Positions 29,435 to 40,117 of a DNA stretch of 64,000 bases are shown here, one piece after another; the first letter of the stretch is position 1; the number at the start of each line of letters is the position of its first letter. The notes beneath the pieces were generated by a model. The model ran no database searches. It worked only from the letters and a program-made list of their open reading frames with translations, and was not told the origin of the DNA. The stretch comes from Gracilaria domingensis (taxonomy: Eukaryota; Rhodophyta; Florideophyceae; Gracilariales; Gracilariaceae), in NCBI GenBank assembly GCA_022539475.1, contig VCMS01000130.1, positions 1 to 64,000 of the forward strand, written 5' to 3'. A program made the translations under genes and the position numbers.

Positions 29435-31639
29435 TTACGCGTCAGCCGGGAGGGCAGGCTGGTAGAGAAGCCATTGGCCACCACGGTCGGCGCCAAAGTA
29501 CTTGATGACACCACAGGCCATGTTGTGCGCCTGAAGACCGAGAAGGATGACCTTATCGTTGATCTTCGTCATCTTGTCGTTCATGCGCTTCTCCATGCCG
29601 CTGTCAGACGCGGAGATGGCAAACTTGCCGTCCTCGTCCATGCGCAGGAGGCCGGACATGTCGAAAAGTCCAGAGAACTCGTGCGCCTTGGGGCCGCAGT
29701 TGGTTCCAGCGGGGATACCAACGCCGTTGACCATTCTCGTGTTGAGATCTCCACCACTCATGGCCACAAAGTAGTAGGTCACCTCCTTGCCGTCCATCTC
29801 GTGCTCAAGGGCGCTGGTGATGAACATGCGCTCGCCATAGTCGTTGCCAGAGTCTTCCTGAATCATGGCATACAGCTTGTCGCCGTCGGCAAACACCTCA
29901 AAGCCATCGATGTCCTCAAACGTGACCTTACCTTCGCCGTCAGCCTTATCCCAGTTCAGAAGGGCATCGCGACCGTCAGCGTACTTGCCCTTACCGCCAA
30001 GTTCGATCTGCTTGGTGATGTCGAGCTCGCCTTGGTAGACATAGTAGGTTCCTTCAAATGACATGGGCAGCTCTCCCTCTGAAAGCTTGGCAACGACGTC
30101 ATGAACGTAAAGGTGTCCGTAAACTCCAGAGGTACTAGACTGGATGAAGGCAGTCTTTCCGGCTCGGGGATCCGGGGTGAGATGCTCGGTCTTCTTACCA
30201 CCCTCATCGTATCCAGCAGAGGTCCACCACTTGTATCCAGCGACAGAAGGATCATTCTGGTACTCCCAAGACGCATCGTACTGGAAGTTCTTCACCTCTC
30301 CGTCCCAAGTCCATTCCTGAGCGATCCACTTACCCGGCACCTTGGCGCCATTCATGGCCTTGGTCGGATCAGTGTGGAACTCATCACGCCACATGCCAGA
30401 GCTCGGGCCGTGCGCGCTCATGTCAATGGCGAAACCGTAAATCTTACCGTACCTCAGTCCATTGCGAGCGAGGAAGTCATTGCATTCCGTGCCGTCCTCG
30501 CATTTGCCCTTGACACCAACGTAGAAACGGAACGGAACAATGTTCTCAGGCCAGACGTAATCCTTTCCGTCAGCGCGGGTGAACTCCTTGTTTCGGGCTT
30601 CAAGCACGGCACTGGTGCCACTGAACGCGCCATTGTATCCAGAGAGACCGAAGATGACGTAATCCGGGTGCTGCGAGTTGACCTCAGTGATCTTTTCGTA
30701 GCCACCCTGTCCAAAGGCGCCGATAGCATAAGCAGTCTTGGTTTGGACGTCGACAGCGTGTGCTCCAATGCCGACGAACATCTGGCCGTCCTCGTAGCTG
30801 TGCCACTCCTCGTTCGTAATGAAGATGTCATCCTCCAAACCGATTCCCTCGCCCCACTGGTGCTTCTGCTCCATGTGTGCGGAGCACAGCGACTGGTAGA
30901 ACCAGTCGGCCTCGCTCGGCACCTCAGAAACGACGTACTTGCCTTTGGCGTCAGCGTTTCCAAAGTGCGCGCCAGAGGCAGTGTTGTCAGAGCCGTTGCG
31001 AGGGCCTATCAACTCGCCCTTGAGGTTGTAGGCGGTCTCGATCATCTCACCCATGCCAGTGACCATTTCGGAAGCCGGCTTGTTCGACTTCATGAACTTG
31101 GCCATCATGTAACGATCGTAGTCGACGTACTGCACATGGGAACCGGTCATTTTGGCACTGCCATTGTTGACGGGGAAGGTGAAAGTCTCGTAACGCAAGG
31201 GGCCGTACGATTCAGACTGAACAACGACGCGCACGGTGTTGTCGTCGGCAAGATAAGCACCGAGACCATCGGGGACACCGGTGATCTTCTCACCCTTGCT
31301 GTCGGGGCAAGCGCTACGCTCGCCGACGGTGGCGATGGGCTTGAGGTTTCCGTACGGGAAGTGGGTGTCACCGCTCTTTCCGTCCTCTACGGTGGTGCCC
31401 GCGACTGCGGAAGCATCGGAGGCCTCGGGGATGAGTTCGGTGATGGATCCGACGGTGAGGCCTTCCTTAGCGTACTGAAGGAGTCCGGCGGAGACGCCGT
31501 CGGCTTCGAGCAGGACAGTGCCGGCGATGGCGGCGCCGTCGGCGTTAATGTTAGCGTCATCTCTGCAAACGTCAGCGTAGCCGGCGGCGTTGGCCACGCC
31601 GAAGGCGAGAAGGGCGACAGCGGATAGTCGAGAAATCAT
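29435..31639 (-). CDS. Secreted 734-aa protein, possibly PhoX/DUF839-like
   Basis: The start is the ATG at 31639, because it opens a clean signal peptide (MISRLSAVALLAFGVANAAG) with likely cleavage at ANA-AG or NAA-GY. The mature protein is acidic and Gly/Asp-rich, consistent with an exported calcium-binding protein. It has recurring Asp-Gly turns (YADGRDALLNWDKADGEGKV, FEDIDGFEVFADGDKLYAMI, QEDSGNDYGERMFI). The layout of strands and DG turns faintly recalls PhoX-type (DUF839) phosphatases, but I cannot align a metal-binding site, so that label is weak. No membrane anchor is seen. CATAAAGACC on the minus strand near 31720 could be its TATA element. Long antisense frames reflect its codon bias. 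Secretion is well supported; function is not. Confidence 0.8.
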   Translation of the reverse strand: MISRLSAVALLAFGVANAAGYADVCRDDANINADGAAIAGTVLLEADGVSAGLLQYAKEGLTVGSITELIPEASDASAVAGTTVEDGKSGDTHFPYGNLKPIATVGERSACPDSKGEKITGVPDGLGAYLADDNTVRVVVQSESYGPLRYETFTFPVNNGSAKMTGSHVQYVDYDRYMMAKFMKSNKPASEMVTGMGEMIETAYNLKGELIGPRNGSDNTASGAHFGNADAKGKYVVSEVPSEADWFYQSLCSAHMEQKHQWGEGIGLEDDIFITNEEWHSYEDGQMFVGIGAHAVDVQTKTAYAIGAFGQGGYEKITEVNSQHPDYVIFGLSGYNGAFSGTSAVLEARNKEFTRADGKDYVWPENIVPFRFYVGVKGKCEDGTECNDFLARNGLRYGKIYGFAIDMSAHGPSSGMWRDEFHTDPTKAMNGAKVPGKWIAQEWTWDGEVKNFQYDASWEYQNDPSVAGYKWWTSAGYDEGGKKTEHLTPDPRAGKTAFIQSSTSGVYGHLYVHDVVAKLSEGELPMSFEGTYYVYQGELDITKQIELGGKGKYADGRDALLNWDKADGEGKVTFEDIDGFEVFADGDKLYAMIQEDSGNDYGERMFITSALEHEMDGKEVTYYFVAMSGGDLNTRMVNGVGIPAGTNCGPKAHEFSGLFDMSGLLRMDEDGKFAISASDSGMEKRMNDKMTKINDKVILLGLQAHNMACGVIKYFGADRGGQWLLYQPALPADA

Positions 31640-31749
31640 GTTTGAACAAGACCTCACGTTGCAACAACGCGGTGTATGCGGCTAGGTGAGAGTGCAAGGA
31701 TATCTGAGGACATCGGTCTTTATGTATGGATTGCATGCTTCGTAGAATC

Positions 31750-32450
31750 GGTCTGGTGCGATTCTTTCCCACAAGGTATCTTCGTGACCATGCAAGTACT
31801 GCTGTTAATCGTTGGGCCTTGCATCTTTCCAACGATATCTGCGTAGCGGCCTACGGTTTCGACTGTCTGGCCTGTCGAAGAGAGCCTTTTGCAACGGCAT
31901 TGGTTATACCCACATCGAATCTATGCGAGACCGAATCTTCAATGAGCTCTTATTCTCTGAAGGGGGACGGCTGTTGGTTCGCAAACCGTTTTCATTGTTG
32001 CATAAGCGGCATCGAGACTGTACAACATAAACTCGAGCTTCAAGGGCTTTTTTGAGATTTAATCTCTCGAGCAGGACCCTGGGTCCAACGGCTAGTCGCA
32101 ACTAGTGGGCCATACTCAAGATGCACCTCAACAGTTCGAGCTGCATCTTGACTGAAGATTCTTGATTCCCTCAATACTCTAGCTAGAGGGTCTAACAAGA
32201 GATACGTGATGCCTATCCGTGCGGCTTACAGTGCCATTATTGTTGGACTCTCTCTTAGGAGAGAGGGTTTCTTCGAAGATCGCTCTGCATTTAGCTCTTG
32301 TTAGAGAGAGAGAGAATCTTCAACAGTACCGCAGGGAGGACAGCCCGATACGGTTGACTTTGGGACGTGACTATGCGAAAGAGGCGCACGCAAAGCAAGC
32401 ATGTCACGCTTGCTCAAAGCGAAGCGAAAAGCGTAGTCTGACAGCAACTG
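31750..32450. other. Gene-free stretch
   Basis: No supported gene. Short frames only. It ends at an orphan copy of the MYND 3'-flank hairpin (32454), so it may be the footprint of a deleted MYND copy. Confidence 0.35.
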
Positions 32451-32453
32451 CTG

Positions 32454-32479
32454 CACTCGCTTTGTCCGCGCAGCAAGTG
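32454..32479 (+). other. Orphan copy of the MYND 3'-flank hairpin
   Basis: CACTCGCT pairs with AGCAAGTG (one mismatch) across a TTGTCCGCGC loop, preceded by AAGCGAAAAGCG. Unlike the other copies it does not follow a recognisable MYND coding region. Confidence 0.5.
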
Positions 32480-32876
32480 CTCTCAAGGGTGAGTGCTCTT
32501 GCATACGGCATGAACTGTGATGGTGTCAGGAGATCATGATTCATCTCATGGAACTAATAAGAACTAGGACCAGGCGCTGCCAGCGTAGATCATTTGGTGA
32601 CACAAACCATACAGTAGGCTTTGAATGGGGGAGAAGACGCCACCATCTCACTTGGGACGAGCTCACTTAGTCGTCCGCATCGAAAATCACTCGTAGTCAG
32701 ATTCTGATCGAGGGGTGAGAGTAAACAACTGCAACCAAAACGTAACTCTTATGTTTAACCCGCTGTTTAATACTTGCCAACGAGACTCAAGAGACTCAAG
32801 AGAGAAAGCTCTCTCTCTGAAAGCTTTCCTGCAGTTTGGTAATAAGAAACTACCATCCAGATGACGGTATTCGGAC

Positions 32877-32968
32877 GCGTGCCACGCGCGTGTAGATATC
32901 GTACATGATTTAGGTCGGATAGGCTCTGCAGGGAGCGTCGTTTGCATTCAACGTGAGACATAAAAGCG
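32877..32968 (+). promoter_or_regulatory. Core promoter of the MYND gene at 33034
   Basis: It repeats the boxes seen before 24860: GTGCCACGCGCGTGTA, ATTTAG, TTCAACGTGAGA and CATAAAAGCG (32959-32968), the last 66-75 bp before the ATG. Confidence 0.6.
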
Positions 32969-33033
32969 TAACTGATCCGCGTACTGCTTCTTCGGTTCAT
33001 TCCTGCTCTGTCATCCTGGACACCTCCGCCGCC

Positions 33034-34175
33034 ATGCAGTCCACCCTCAGTGCTGCTGATCCGAATGTCAAGCCCGACTGGGTGTGTAAGACTTGCCACA
33101 AGAATAGCGGAGCCTCTCAGTACCACCCTCTTGTTTCATGTCCTACATGCAACGCCGTCTACTACTGTTCCGAATCCTGCCAGAATCAAGATCATGCAAA
33201 TCATCAGACTGAATGTGTATGGCTCTCGGTGCTGCCAAGATTTCTGCATAGTTTGTCTGAGACGCTGACCTGCTACACGCCCGACAGCAGGAGCTCGAAG
33301 ACAGCGAAGCCGATGACGTAGAGCAGCAGGTTGGCTCAGACCAGCCGAGAAATCTATTCGAAGAGTCGGTGGGTCGCTTCTGGGATTTGAAACCCGGTAG
33401 GTTCTACTGTTGCATGCGAGCTCAGCTCGCTCAGGCGTTGGAGAACCTGTCGGCAGATTACAAGGTGGCACCACTTTTGGAAATGGCAGCGTCTCATTAT
33501 CTGCATGTGCTGCATCTGGATATTCCGGACCACCTTGACCTGCGCGTTCGGCTGCCGATTACGTTGCTGAAGCTGAATCAAGACGAACGCTGTGTTGCAT
33601 TCATCACTCACTGGATGCGTCGCGAAGAAGATCCGGTCTACCGCGAAAGTAATGAATCCTTGCACGCAGGTTCTGCACTGGGCGACTGGATCTACGGAAC
33701 GGCTGATTGTTATGCAGACATCTTCGGCGTCGTCGACCCTGCGGACCCTGAGCATTTGTTCCAACCGCATCTGATTGCGCTATGCATCGTGAAAATGCGT
33801 ATCATTGCAAAGCACAAGATGCGCTGCCTGCAGCTGCAATCGTTTCGTGCCACAAGAAGTGGGCAACTGCTGGGCGACAATGTAGAGCTCATTGAGCGCT
33901 ACGTGGTAGGGGACCAAACTCGCTTAGATCTCATTGGTGAGCAGGAGCAACAGGTGGATTTTTACTTGGATACAGTCAGTGTGGCAGACCCTCTGTTGCT
34001 TGCACTTATACTCAACCCAGACAAGACGAAGCGCGAGGAAGTCGTGCACTGGTTAGTATTGGGTTTCGACGCTCATAGTTGGCTCTCGAGCTGCAGGAGC
34101 CTGTTTGAGAGTGTCGGGGCCGGTATAGAACAGTTGCAGTGGCGCGTCGGACCGCGCCATCGCCACGGGTCATGA
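33034..34175 (+). pseudogene. MYND zinc-finger gene with one frameshift
   Basis: The ATG at 33034 (GCCGCCATGCAG) opens a complete MYND finger (WVCKTCHKN...LVSCPTCNAVYYCSESCQNQDHANHQTEC). The frame then drifts out near 33280-33295 and ends at 33321. In the next frame the family sequence resumes as QELEDSEADDVEQQVG, RNLFEESVGRFWDL and on without interruption to 34175 (VAPLLEMAASHYLHVLHLD, LLKLNQDERCVAFITHWMRR, GDWIYGTADCYADIF, LGDNVELIERY). So a single-base slip separates two otherwise sound halves. With a good promoter and 3' hairpin, this is either a very young pseudogene or a sequencing error. An intron is unlikely because no residues are missing. Confidence 0.75.
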
Positions 34176-34362
34176 CTTGGAGGAATGACGCGTATGAAAG
34201 TAGGTATGTATTGCTTTTTGACGCTCAGGTTTTTGGACTGCTGCCTGAAACAAACGGCAGGACAATGATGAAACGGGGTGTGTTGCGTCAACTAGCTTCA
34301 CGACTGCTGGCGAGTCGTTTCGCTTCGCTCGACCAACCCAAGCGAAAAGCGCGGCGAGACTG

Positions 34363-34388
34363 CACGTGCTCCGCCTGCGCAGCGAGCG
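34363..34388 (+). other. Shared 3'-flank hairpin of MYND genes, last copy
   Basis: CACGTGCT and AGCGAGCG flank CCGCCTGCGC, preceded by AAGCGAAAAGCGCG, 188 nt after the stop at 34175. The stem is partly mismatched. Confidence 0.45.
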
Positions 34389-34399
34389 ATCCTGCTATG

Positions 34400-35450
34400 A
34401 GACGAGTTTGCACGTCCGTGACGACTCGTCACGAGGCATACACCGCAGTGTCACATAAACCCAGCACATCCACGTGTGATACGTTAACACGCTCTACCAG
34501 GTATCACACATGCCGCAGCAATCCAGCGGCTGGAGAAGACGACGGACACCGAACGATTTCGCAAAGGTACAAAGGTACCGTCAAAGGTAGACGTCGTTTT
34601 GCCGCCCGCAGGTTCATCGGCGTATCCTTACCCCTGCACAGCGACGGTATAGCGAAGGAGTTCTGATGATGCGTGTACACGTAGTGGAGTGGAAGAGATG
34701 TGCGCGGCTACACGTACCGTCACGTCTGCGGAGGTTGGGGATGGTACAAAGGGACAGCCCAGGACAACGCCCTACGGCTTCGGACGTTTCCTTTCAGTGC
34801 TCAATGTACGTAGTCTTGATGCGAGCACAGTTGCAACCCGCGTACACATTCGTAGCATGCCAGGATGGAGCCCATTCAGAAAGTAGGCTAGTCTCCCGCG
34901 GACTGCGAAACGCAGCGACATCCGCACCACGCGTGAAAGATCTTCCATCCGAACAGAACAGCACCAAGACGCACTGCCCAACTAGCCGAAGGATGCCGGC
35001 TTTCGAATCGGAGTACGACTTCCCTCCAAGTCTTACGTACGACAGAATCATCATGGGCACACACTATGCCCGGCGGTTGCGAGTAGGGCAAGCCTTGCAC
35101 GCACACGCGCAAAAGGGACATTGTATGTTTCACGCTCGCCTTATTGACGCAGTGTTCCACAAAGATCCTTCCTACTAGTTCAATGAACATTATTGCCAAC
35201 GTCGGCGTTCTACCCAGGTTGTCCTGCCTGCAACTCCACTTCGCCCTTGCGGCAACGATGGTCAGCCATAAGTAGAGAACAAAGTGGCAAGTTCAACATC
35301 AGGCGAGGCTCTGGGAACGCACGCAGTCCAGTACCAGGGGTATGGCACGCGAGACTGTCATCGCGGATGGAAGTTGCTAGTGAATGCCATTTTCCTTGGT
35401 GCAGCAGTTCTGTTGCTGGTGATGAAGAAAAAGCAACAAACAGAGAGAGC
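34400..35450. other. Gene-free stretch
   Basis: Contains a 170-codon plus-strand frame (34666-35178) without recognisable motifs and with a plausible but unsupported ATG. No TATA box or homology. I do not call it a gene. Confidence 0.4.
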
Positions 35451-35451
35451 T

Positions 35452-35459
35452 AAAAAAAA
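35452..35459 (-). terminator. T8 terminator of the 5S rRNA gene
   Basis: Eight consecutive T on the minus strand immediately after the 3' end of 5S rRNA; the typical polymerase III termination signal. Confidence 0.75.
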
Positions 35460-35577
35460 CATTCGGCACTGGGGATTCCAGACCGATCCCTCATGTCAGT
35501 ACTAGCCCAGCTCAAAGTGCCTTAGCTTCGCAGTTCGGGATGGGATGCGGCGCGTGTCAACTTGATGTGGCCGAATG
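35460..35577 (-). rRNA. rrn5: 5S ribosomal RNA
   Basis: The minus strand holds a 118-nt sequence whose ends, CATTCGGC and GCCGAATG, form a perfect 8-bp helix I. Inside are the conserved 5S segments ATCCCATCCCGAACT, GCGAAGCTAAG (box A/loop region), GGGCTAGTACT and GATCGGTCTGGAATCCCCAG. A run of eight T residues follows the 3' end (35452-35459 on the plus strand), the usual RNA polymerase III stop. It is solitary here, with no second 5S copy or other rRNA gene in the window. Intact helix I and terminator argue for a working gene. Loop positions differ somewhat from textbook eukaryotic 5S, so a diverged dispersed copy is possible. Confidence 0.85.
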
Positions 35578-35599
35578 TGATGAGGAGGGGATACGCTGT

Positions 35600-38430
35600 G
35601 GTATAAGAACAGTATACATGACCACAACTGAGCACCCACCCCTTGGGCGACTGCTGCGTCTGCTGCGCCTCTCTCGAAGTTCGTAGCACGAGCTTGCTTC
35701 AAGCACAACGAGCTTCACGTGTCAACCGCCTTCGCATCGAATCCACGATCGAATCCACGCCGTACTTCTTGTAGCTTGTTCGAACGCAGAAAAACAACCA
35801 ATGTAGTGCCCTTCAGTGACATAACTGATTTTGTCGCGGCATGACTTCACTGGATCTGATCGCCCAAGTCACCATCCCGTTCCAATGCTAAATTCTTGAT
35901 TGCATCATGAGATAAATCTTGAGATCGCGGGTTCTGTGCAGAGGAACAACGTCATCCGTTGTGACCGCGAAGTTCATCACGCGAGATCAGTCATCCAAAA
36001 TGGTCAAAACATCTCGTAAGGTTGTGCACAGAAACTCGATCAGGGAAGACGACTGCTCCTTTCCAACCTCAGGGGTTTCAACCATTATAAGTTTGGTTTG
36101 ACAATGACCGATCCATCAGAACAGAGAAAACGGGCACAGCGCAGAACAGATTGGAAACAAAAAGCCTTTGAGACGCGCAAAGGCGCGTCACTTAAGAGCA
36201 ACCTGGCCTAACCGGGCTTGGAGAAGAAGGGCGTGAAGGTCCGTCGAAACGAGATGAAAAGCGATGTACAACGAGTGGTAGCGTTATTCGCAAGATTCCC
36301 TGAGAACGAGTTCATAATGAAAACTTGACATTGAAAGAACATAGAATTCATAACGGAGGTCCTCTCTACAAGAACGCATTACATACTTGAAGTACCGCTC
36401 GTTACTAGAGGAATGCAAAAATGAACAGCCTGGGAAAGATTCCGGTGCAGCGCAAGAAATACCTCAACTGATTCGCATTGAACAGCTTCGTTGCAACTAA
36501 GCTCTGGCAAAAGCTTGGGCTCTCACTACCATGCTAGGAGAGGTGTGCTACAACGTAACAGTGGCGGGCTTCTCAAACCAAGCGTCATCGGACCTAAGAG
36601 CACGGGGCACAAAAGTCTCTTCCGACATCCGTCTGGCCAATATGATTGACATCTGGGATGCCAAGTCGCTTATCAACCAGGAATCTTACCATAGAGCTGT
36701 ACTAAAGCAAACGTCCATAGCTTCACCTCGAATAAACCGGGCCACCATGCTTCCTTAAGGGAGCATCTCGACAACCGGGAACCTCACGCCGTCACGCTAC
36801 CCACTGGGTAGTACCCAGCATGGCGCGTCAGCAGCGAACGTTTAACGCAAAAAGTAGACTATCAGCGGAACCGCGGCCGTGATACATACGAATTGGTCTC
36901 CTTTGACGTCAGGTCGGATGTACCAATGTTGCGCAAGAGGTCAATAAGCCCCGGACACCAAGAGTTCGAGATACCTTCGTAGATTGCATTCTGCACTGCA
37001 GAATCTGCAGATTCTGCACGTTTCAGCTCTGCCACGTGAACATGGAACGTTCGCATCGACCGTTTCAATTTCTTGAACGTTCGATTTCTACCCGGGGGAA
37101 ACTTTCCTTTGAATTCCACGTGGGCCAATTGCAATGCAGCAAGCTTGAGGATGTGGCACGGCGCCGCAGTGACTGCGGCAGTGGCTGCCACTCCATGGGG
37201 CCCAGCCCAGGGCGTGAATTGCACATGGTGAATTGTACATCGGGAATCGCCGAAAGGGCAAGAGAGACGGGAGCTAGTCTCTCCGTAGCTCCCGCACTCC
37301 TGTAAATTCTATATCGTGGGCCAGCAGCCGTGGCTCTTCCTCGCCTTCGCAAGCCCATGTAAGTCCTTTATTCGAGGCCAACTGATTACGAAGCTCCATG
37401 TCACACACTATAGTCGATGAGTGACATTGGGGGCCTGAACTGTCTTGCGCTTGGCCCGTAAATGAGTCCCTCATCCTTACTTTATCGAGGCCAACCGCGA
37501 GAGTGTCACACAGATGCTTTGAAGAGAGCAGAGCGCAGATTTGTTCCTGAAGTAATGTAGAAGCGGCGAGAAGAGAGATTAACTGTGTTTAATAACCAAA
37601 CTTGTTTGTGCGCAGATCCTTTCGTGAAATAGATACCCCAATCGTTGAAAACAATATTGCGATCTATCTTCTGACCGGATTCCCTTCCTCTAGAATAATT
37701 TCGAAGATATCATCTGCGGATCTTCAGCTCACATTATATATCGCCTGCATTGTACTATGATCTTGTGTGTTAATCACATTTCAGTCACAACTAGCAACGA
37801 ACAGGGCCTGAGTGGGTCATTGCTGCAAAAGAAATAGAGGCGGAGCAGTGTTCAGTGAACACCATCAGTTCCCGTGACCCATACCGTAGCCTCCCCTTGG
37901 TACCATTGGTGATGCATAGAACGTAACAGCTAATCATCAATAATCTCTATTTCATTGTTGTCCCTCCTTCTTTTGCAGGTGAGGGCCCGGTCTATGATGA
38001 AAACTAGGGCCAACGACGAGCTTTATACAAAAAGTGGAGAGTTCCCAACGGTCACTTGAAACAGGGGAATGCCGTTTTCTTCCGATATAAACTTTACATC
38101 AGGACTTGACTGCTGGTTTTCACTTTGATAAGAATTGAGAGAATGAGAACTGCCCGACTCATTTGCTCAAGTCAAGGGCCGGCGCACCTTCACTCACTGG
38201 CCCTGTCTTAACAACCGTCGTAGGCAAACACATAACTACGCCCCCTTCCCATGAACCGAGGAACGGGAAAAGCTTGCGCTAATTTTTATATCTCTTCGAC
38301 AGTGTAAGATTATTGTAGATATCGTCGGTTCTCAGTTCCTTGAATGGGCCGGATGGAAGTTGTATGAATTCAGACTCTACTCTACTCGAACACAGAATCA
38401 TCGGTAGAAGTCTCTCCATGTCGACGCGGA
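35600..38430. other. Gene-free stretch of 2.8 kb
   Basis: No supported gene. Frames up to 120 codons (for example 37224-36862 minus) lack motifs. No transposon ends were recognised. Confidence 0.45.
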
Positions 38431-38434
38431 GCAC

Positions 38435-38442
38435 TATAAAAG
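38435..38442 (+). promoter_or_regulatory. TATA box of the small secreted protein gene
   Basis: TATAAAAG, 114 bp before the ATG at 38549, followed by a C/T-rich leader ending CACACAAAATG. Confidence 0.75.
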
Positions 38443-38548
38443 GCTCCATGGTCATGGCTAACTCCCAGCAACTTCTCCAACAACCCACCTCGCAACCACT
38501 CCCAAAGCAATCATTTCTCTCTCCTAGCCTTTCTCTTTCTCACACAAA

Positions 38549-38863
38549 ATGAAGACCGTCTCCGCTATTGTTTTCGCTATTATCGGGTTCGCCGCCGCCG
38601 CTCCGGCCACTGTGGCTCCGGCCACTGTGGCTCCCACTACAACCGCTCCGCCTGCTCATCCTATGCCTGGTGTTATGGTCGGTCTCCCTGACGGAACTGC
38701 TGGCAAAGCAAAGGGAGAAAATGCCGTTGTGGCCGCTGCTAACAAGCATTCTGGTGCTGCTGGTGCCACCGGCGAAGAGGGTGCTGCCGCTGCCGCTGGT
38801 CCGGGCGGTGCTGGCGCATTTGCAACAGGCGTTCCATTCTTCTTCCCCTCCCCGTCCGCATAA
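38549..38863 (+). CDS. Small secreted Ala/Pro/Thr-rich protein
   Basis: The protein is 104 residues. It begins with a classical signal peptide (MKTVSAIVFAIIGFAAAAP). The mature part opens with a tandem PATVAPATVAPTTTAPP stretch, typical of O-glycosylated cell-wall or arabinogalactan-like proteins. Then follow a Gly/Ala-rich body and a FFFPSPSA end. It has no cysteines. A TATA box at 38435 and a C/T-rich leader give a convincing transcription unit, and ACTATAAAAG is among the strongest promoter motifs in the window. The likely site is the extracellular matrix. The family is not recognised. Confidence 0.75.
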   Translation: MKTVSAIVFAIIGFAAAAPATVAPATVAPTTTAPPAHPMPGVMVGLPDGTAGKAKGENAVVAAANKHSGAAGATGEEGAAAAAGPGGAGAFATGVPFFFPSPSA

Positions 38864-39223
38864 AAGGGTACAACTTTGTTGCTAAGGGGCTATGAATTTG
38901 GACTTCTCTGTAATAGAGTAAGGAAGACTGTAGAATAGCTGGGATCGGCTCTTTCAGAGTGACATAGACACAAGAATGAGCTAAGAAAATAAATGATTGT
39001 TAACAACTTCAATTCGAATCTGCGTCGGTATTTCCGCTGCGTTGCAATACATTGCAAACTTTCCGAAAACCAACTAAACGCTCACCTGAATGCTAAAGGT
39101 CGTAGAGGGGTGATTCCGCTCTACAGGTGAAAAGATACAACACTGATGTCAGATTAGAGAGACACCCAGTTTATTCAAAGTATGTCATCGCAGTGGTTCA
39201 AGATATTCAGTTACGTGCATATT

Positions 39224-39928
39224 TTAGTGCATGGGCTCGCCATAGAAGAGGTCATCCATAACAACCACATCTTTGAAGAAACGTCGAAAGTGACGACGGA
39301 AGAAGCCCCTAATCGACACGTTCCCAAGTTTGACTTTCACCTTGGAGATAACAGGCAGCGTCTTTTTCGGGTTGTGTGGGTCAACCACAACCAACCCAGC
39401 AAAGCTCAGTCCCTTATTCTTTGGCGGCACCTGAATCTTGGCAATACGACACCCATTTTCATCAAAGTAAACCATATGAGTACGGCGCGGAAGATCGACG
39501 TCAGTGAAAACAGCTCCAAATCCGCTCACTTTTGCAGCATCACGGGTTGCAGGAATCTGAAACTTTGCCACAAGACGATTGGAAAGGACCGGTGTGAAAA
39601 GACGTTCGAGAGAGAAGCGGCGGAATTGTTTCGAGACGAAGGCAGGAAGCAACGACGAGAAGCGATCATCCTCAGGTGGTGGTGAGGCGGGGTTGGAAAC
39701 GGCAAATTTACCTCCGCGGGCTTTGAAGATGGCACCACGAGTGACTACCGTGTTGAAGAAATCGCCTGGCATGTTGAAGGGTACGATTCCTGCATCCCAG
39801 TTGATGGATCGTTGACCGGAGGGAAGGGGGCCTGGGTTGTTTCCGTTGTCTTCTCCGCCAAGCAGATTCTTGTAATCTTCTACCACAGATTTCAGGCCTT
39901 CAGCATCATGAGCTGTATGAGTAAGCAC
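39224..39928 (-). CDS. Conserved protein with VVMDDLFYGEP ending; 5' end unresolved
   Basis: About 234 codons on the minus strand. Conserved-looking blocks run in order: SINWDAGIVPFNMPGDFFNT, TRGAIFKARGGKFAVS, LERLFTPVLSNRLVAKFQIP, VSGFGAVFTDVDLPRRTHMV, YFDENGCRIAKIQVPP, LSFAGLVVVD and a final VVVMDDLFYGEP. From memory, a family of bacterial secreted proteins shares this block order, with an ending like VVMDDFIYGEP. The frame has no ATG before the first block. It opens at a GTG at 39928, and an ATG in another frame (40001) follows a minus-strand TATA box (40125-40118). So an N-terminal exon or signal peptide is missing through an unseen intron or a frame slip. Function unknown. Confidence 0.65.
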   Translation of the reverse strand: MLTHTAHDAEGLKSVVEDYKNLLGGEDNGNNPGPLPSGQRSINWDAGIVPFNMPGDFFNTVVTRGAIFKARGGKFAVSNPASPPPEDDRFSSLLPAFVSKQFRRFSLERLFTPVLSNRLVAKFQIPATRDAAKVSGFGAVFTDVDLPRRTHMVYFDENGCRIAKIQVPPKNKGLSFAGLVVVDPHNPKKTLPVISKVKVKLGNVSIRGFFRRHFRRFFKDVVVMDDLFYGEPMH

Positions 39929-40117
39929 TTTAGTGCGATACGTTGGGCAGCGCTTGTTTGATGCGAGGCGGAAGCGATGCTGGATGGATAAAGTGCTTCA
40001 TTGGGGGTTGGGATAGTGGAAGATAAGGCAATCTTCAAAGCGTCTAGGCGAATCTAAATTGGTGGCACTTATCACTGATGATGGTCTGAATGATCAGGAA
40101 GACGAGAACTCCTGCGG

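Noticed and set aside
30101-31627. 508-codon plus-strand ORF
   Set aside because: It lies entirely antisense to the secreted 734-aa gene. It follows from that gene's codon use; the minus-strand product has a signal peptide and protein-like composition.
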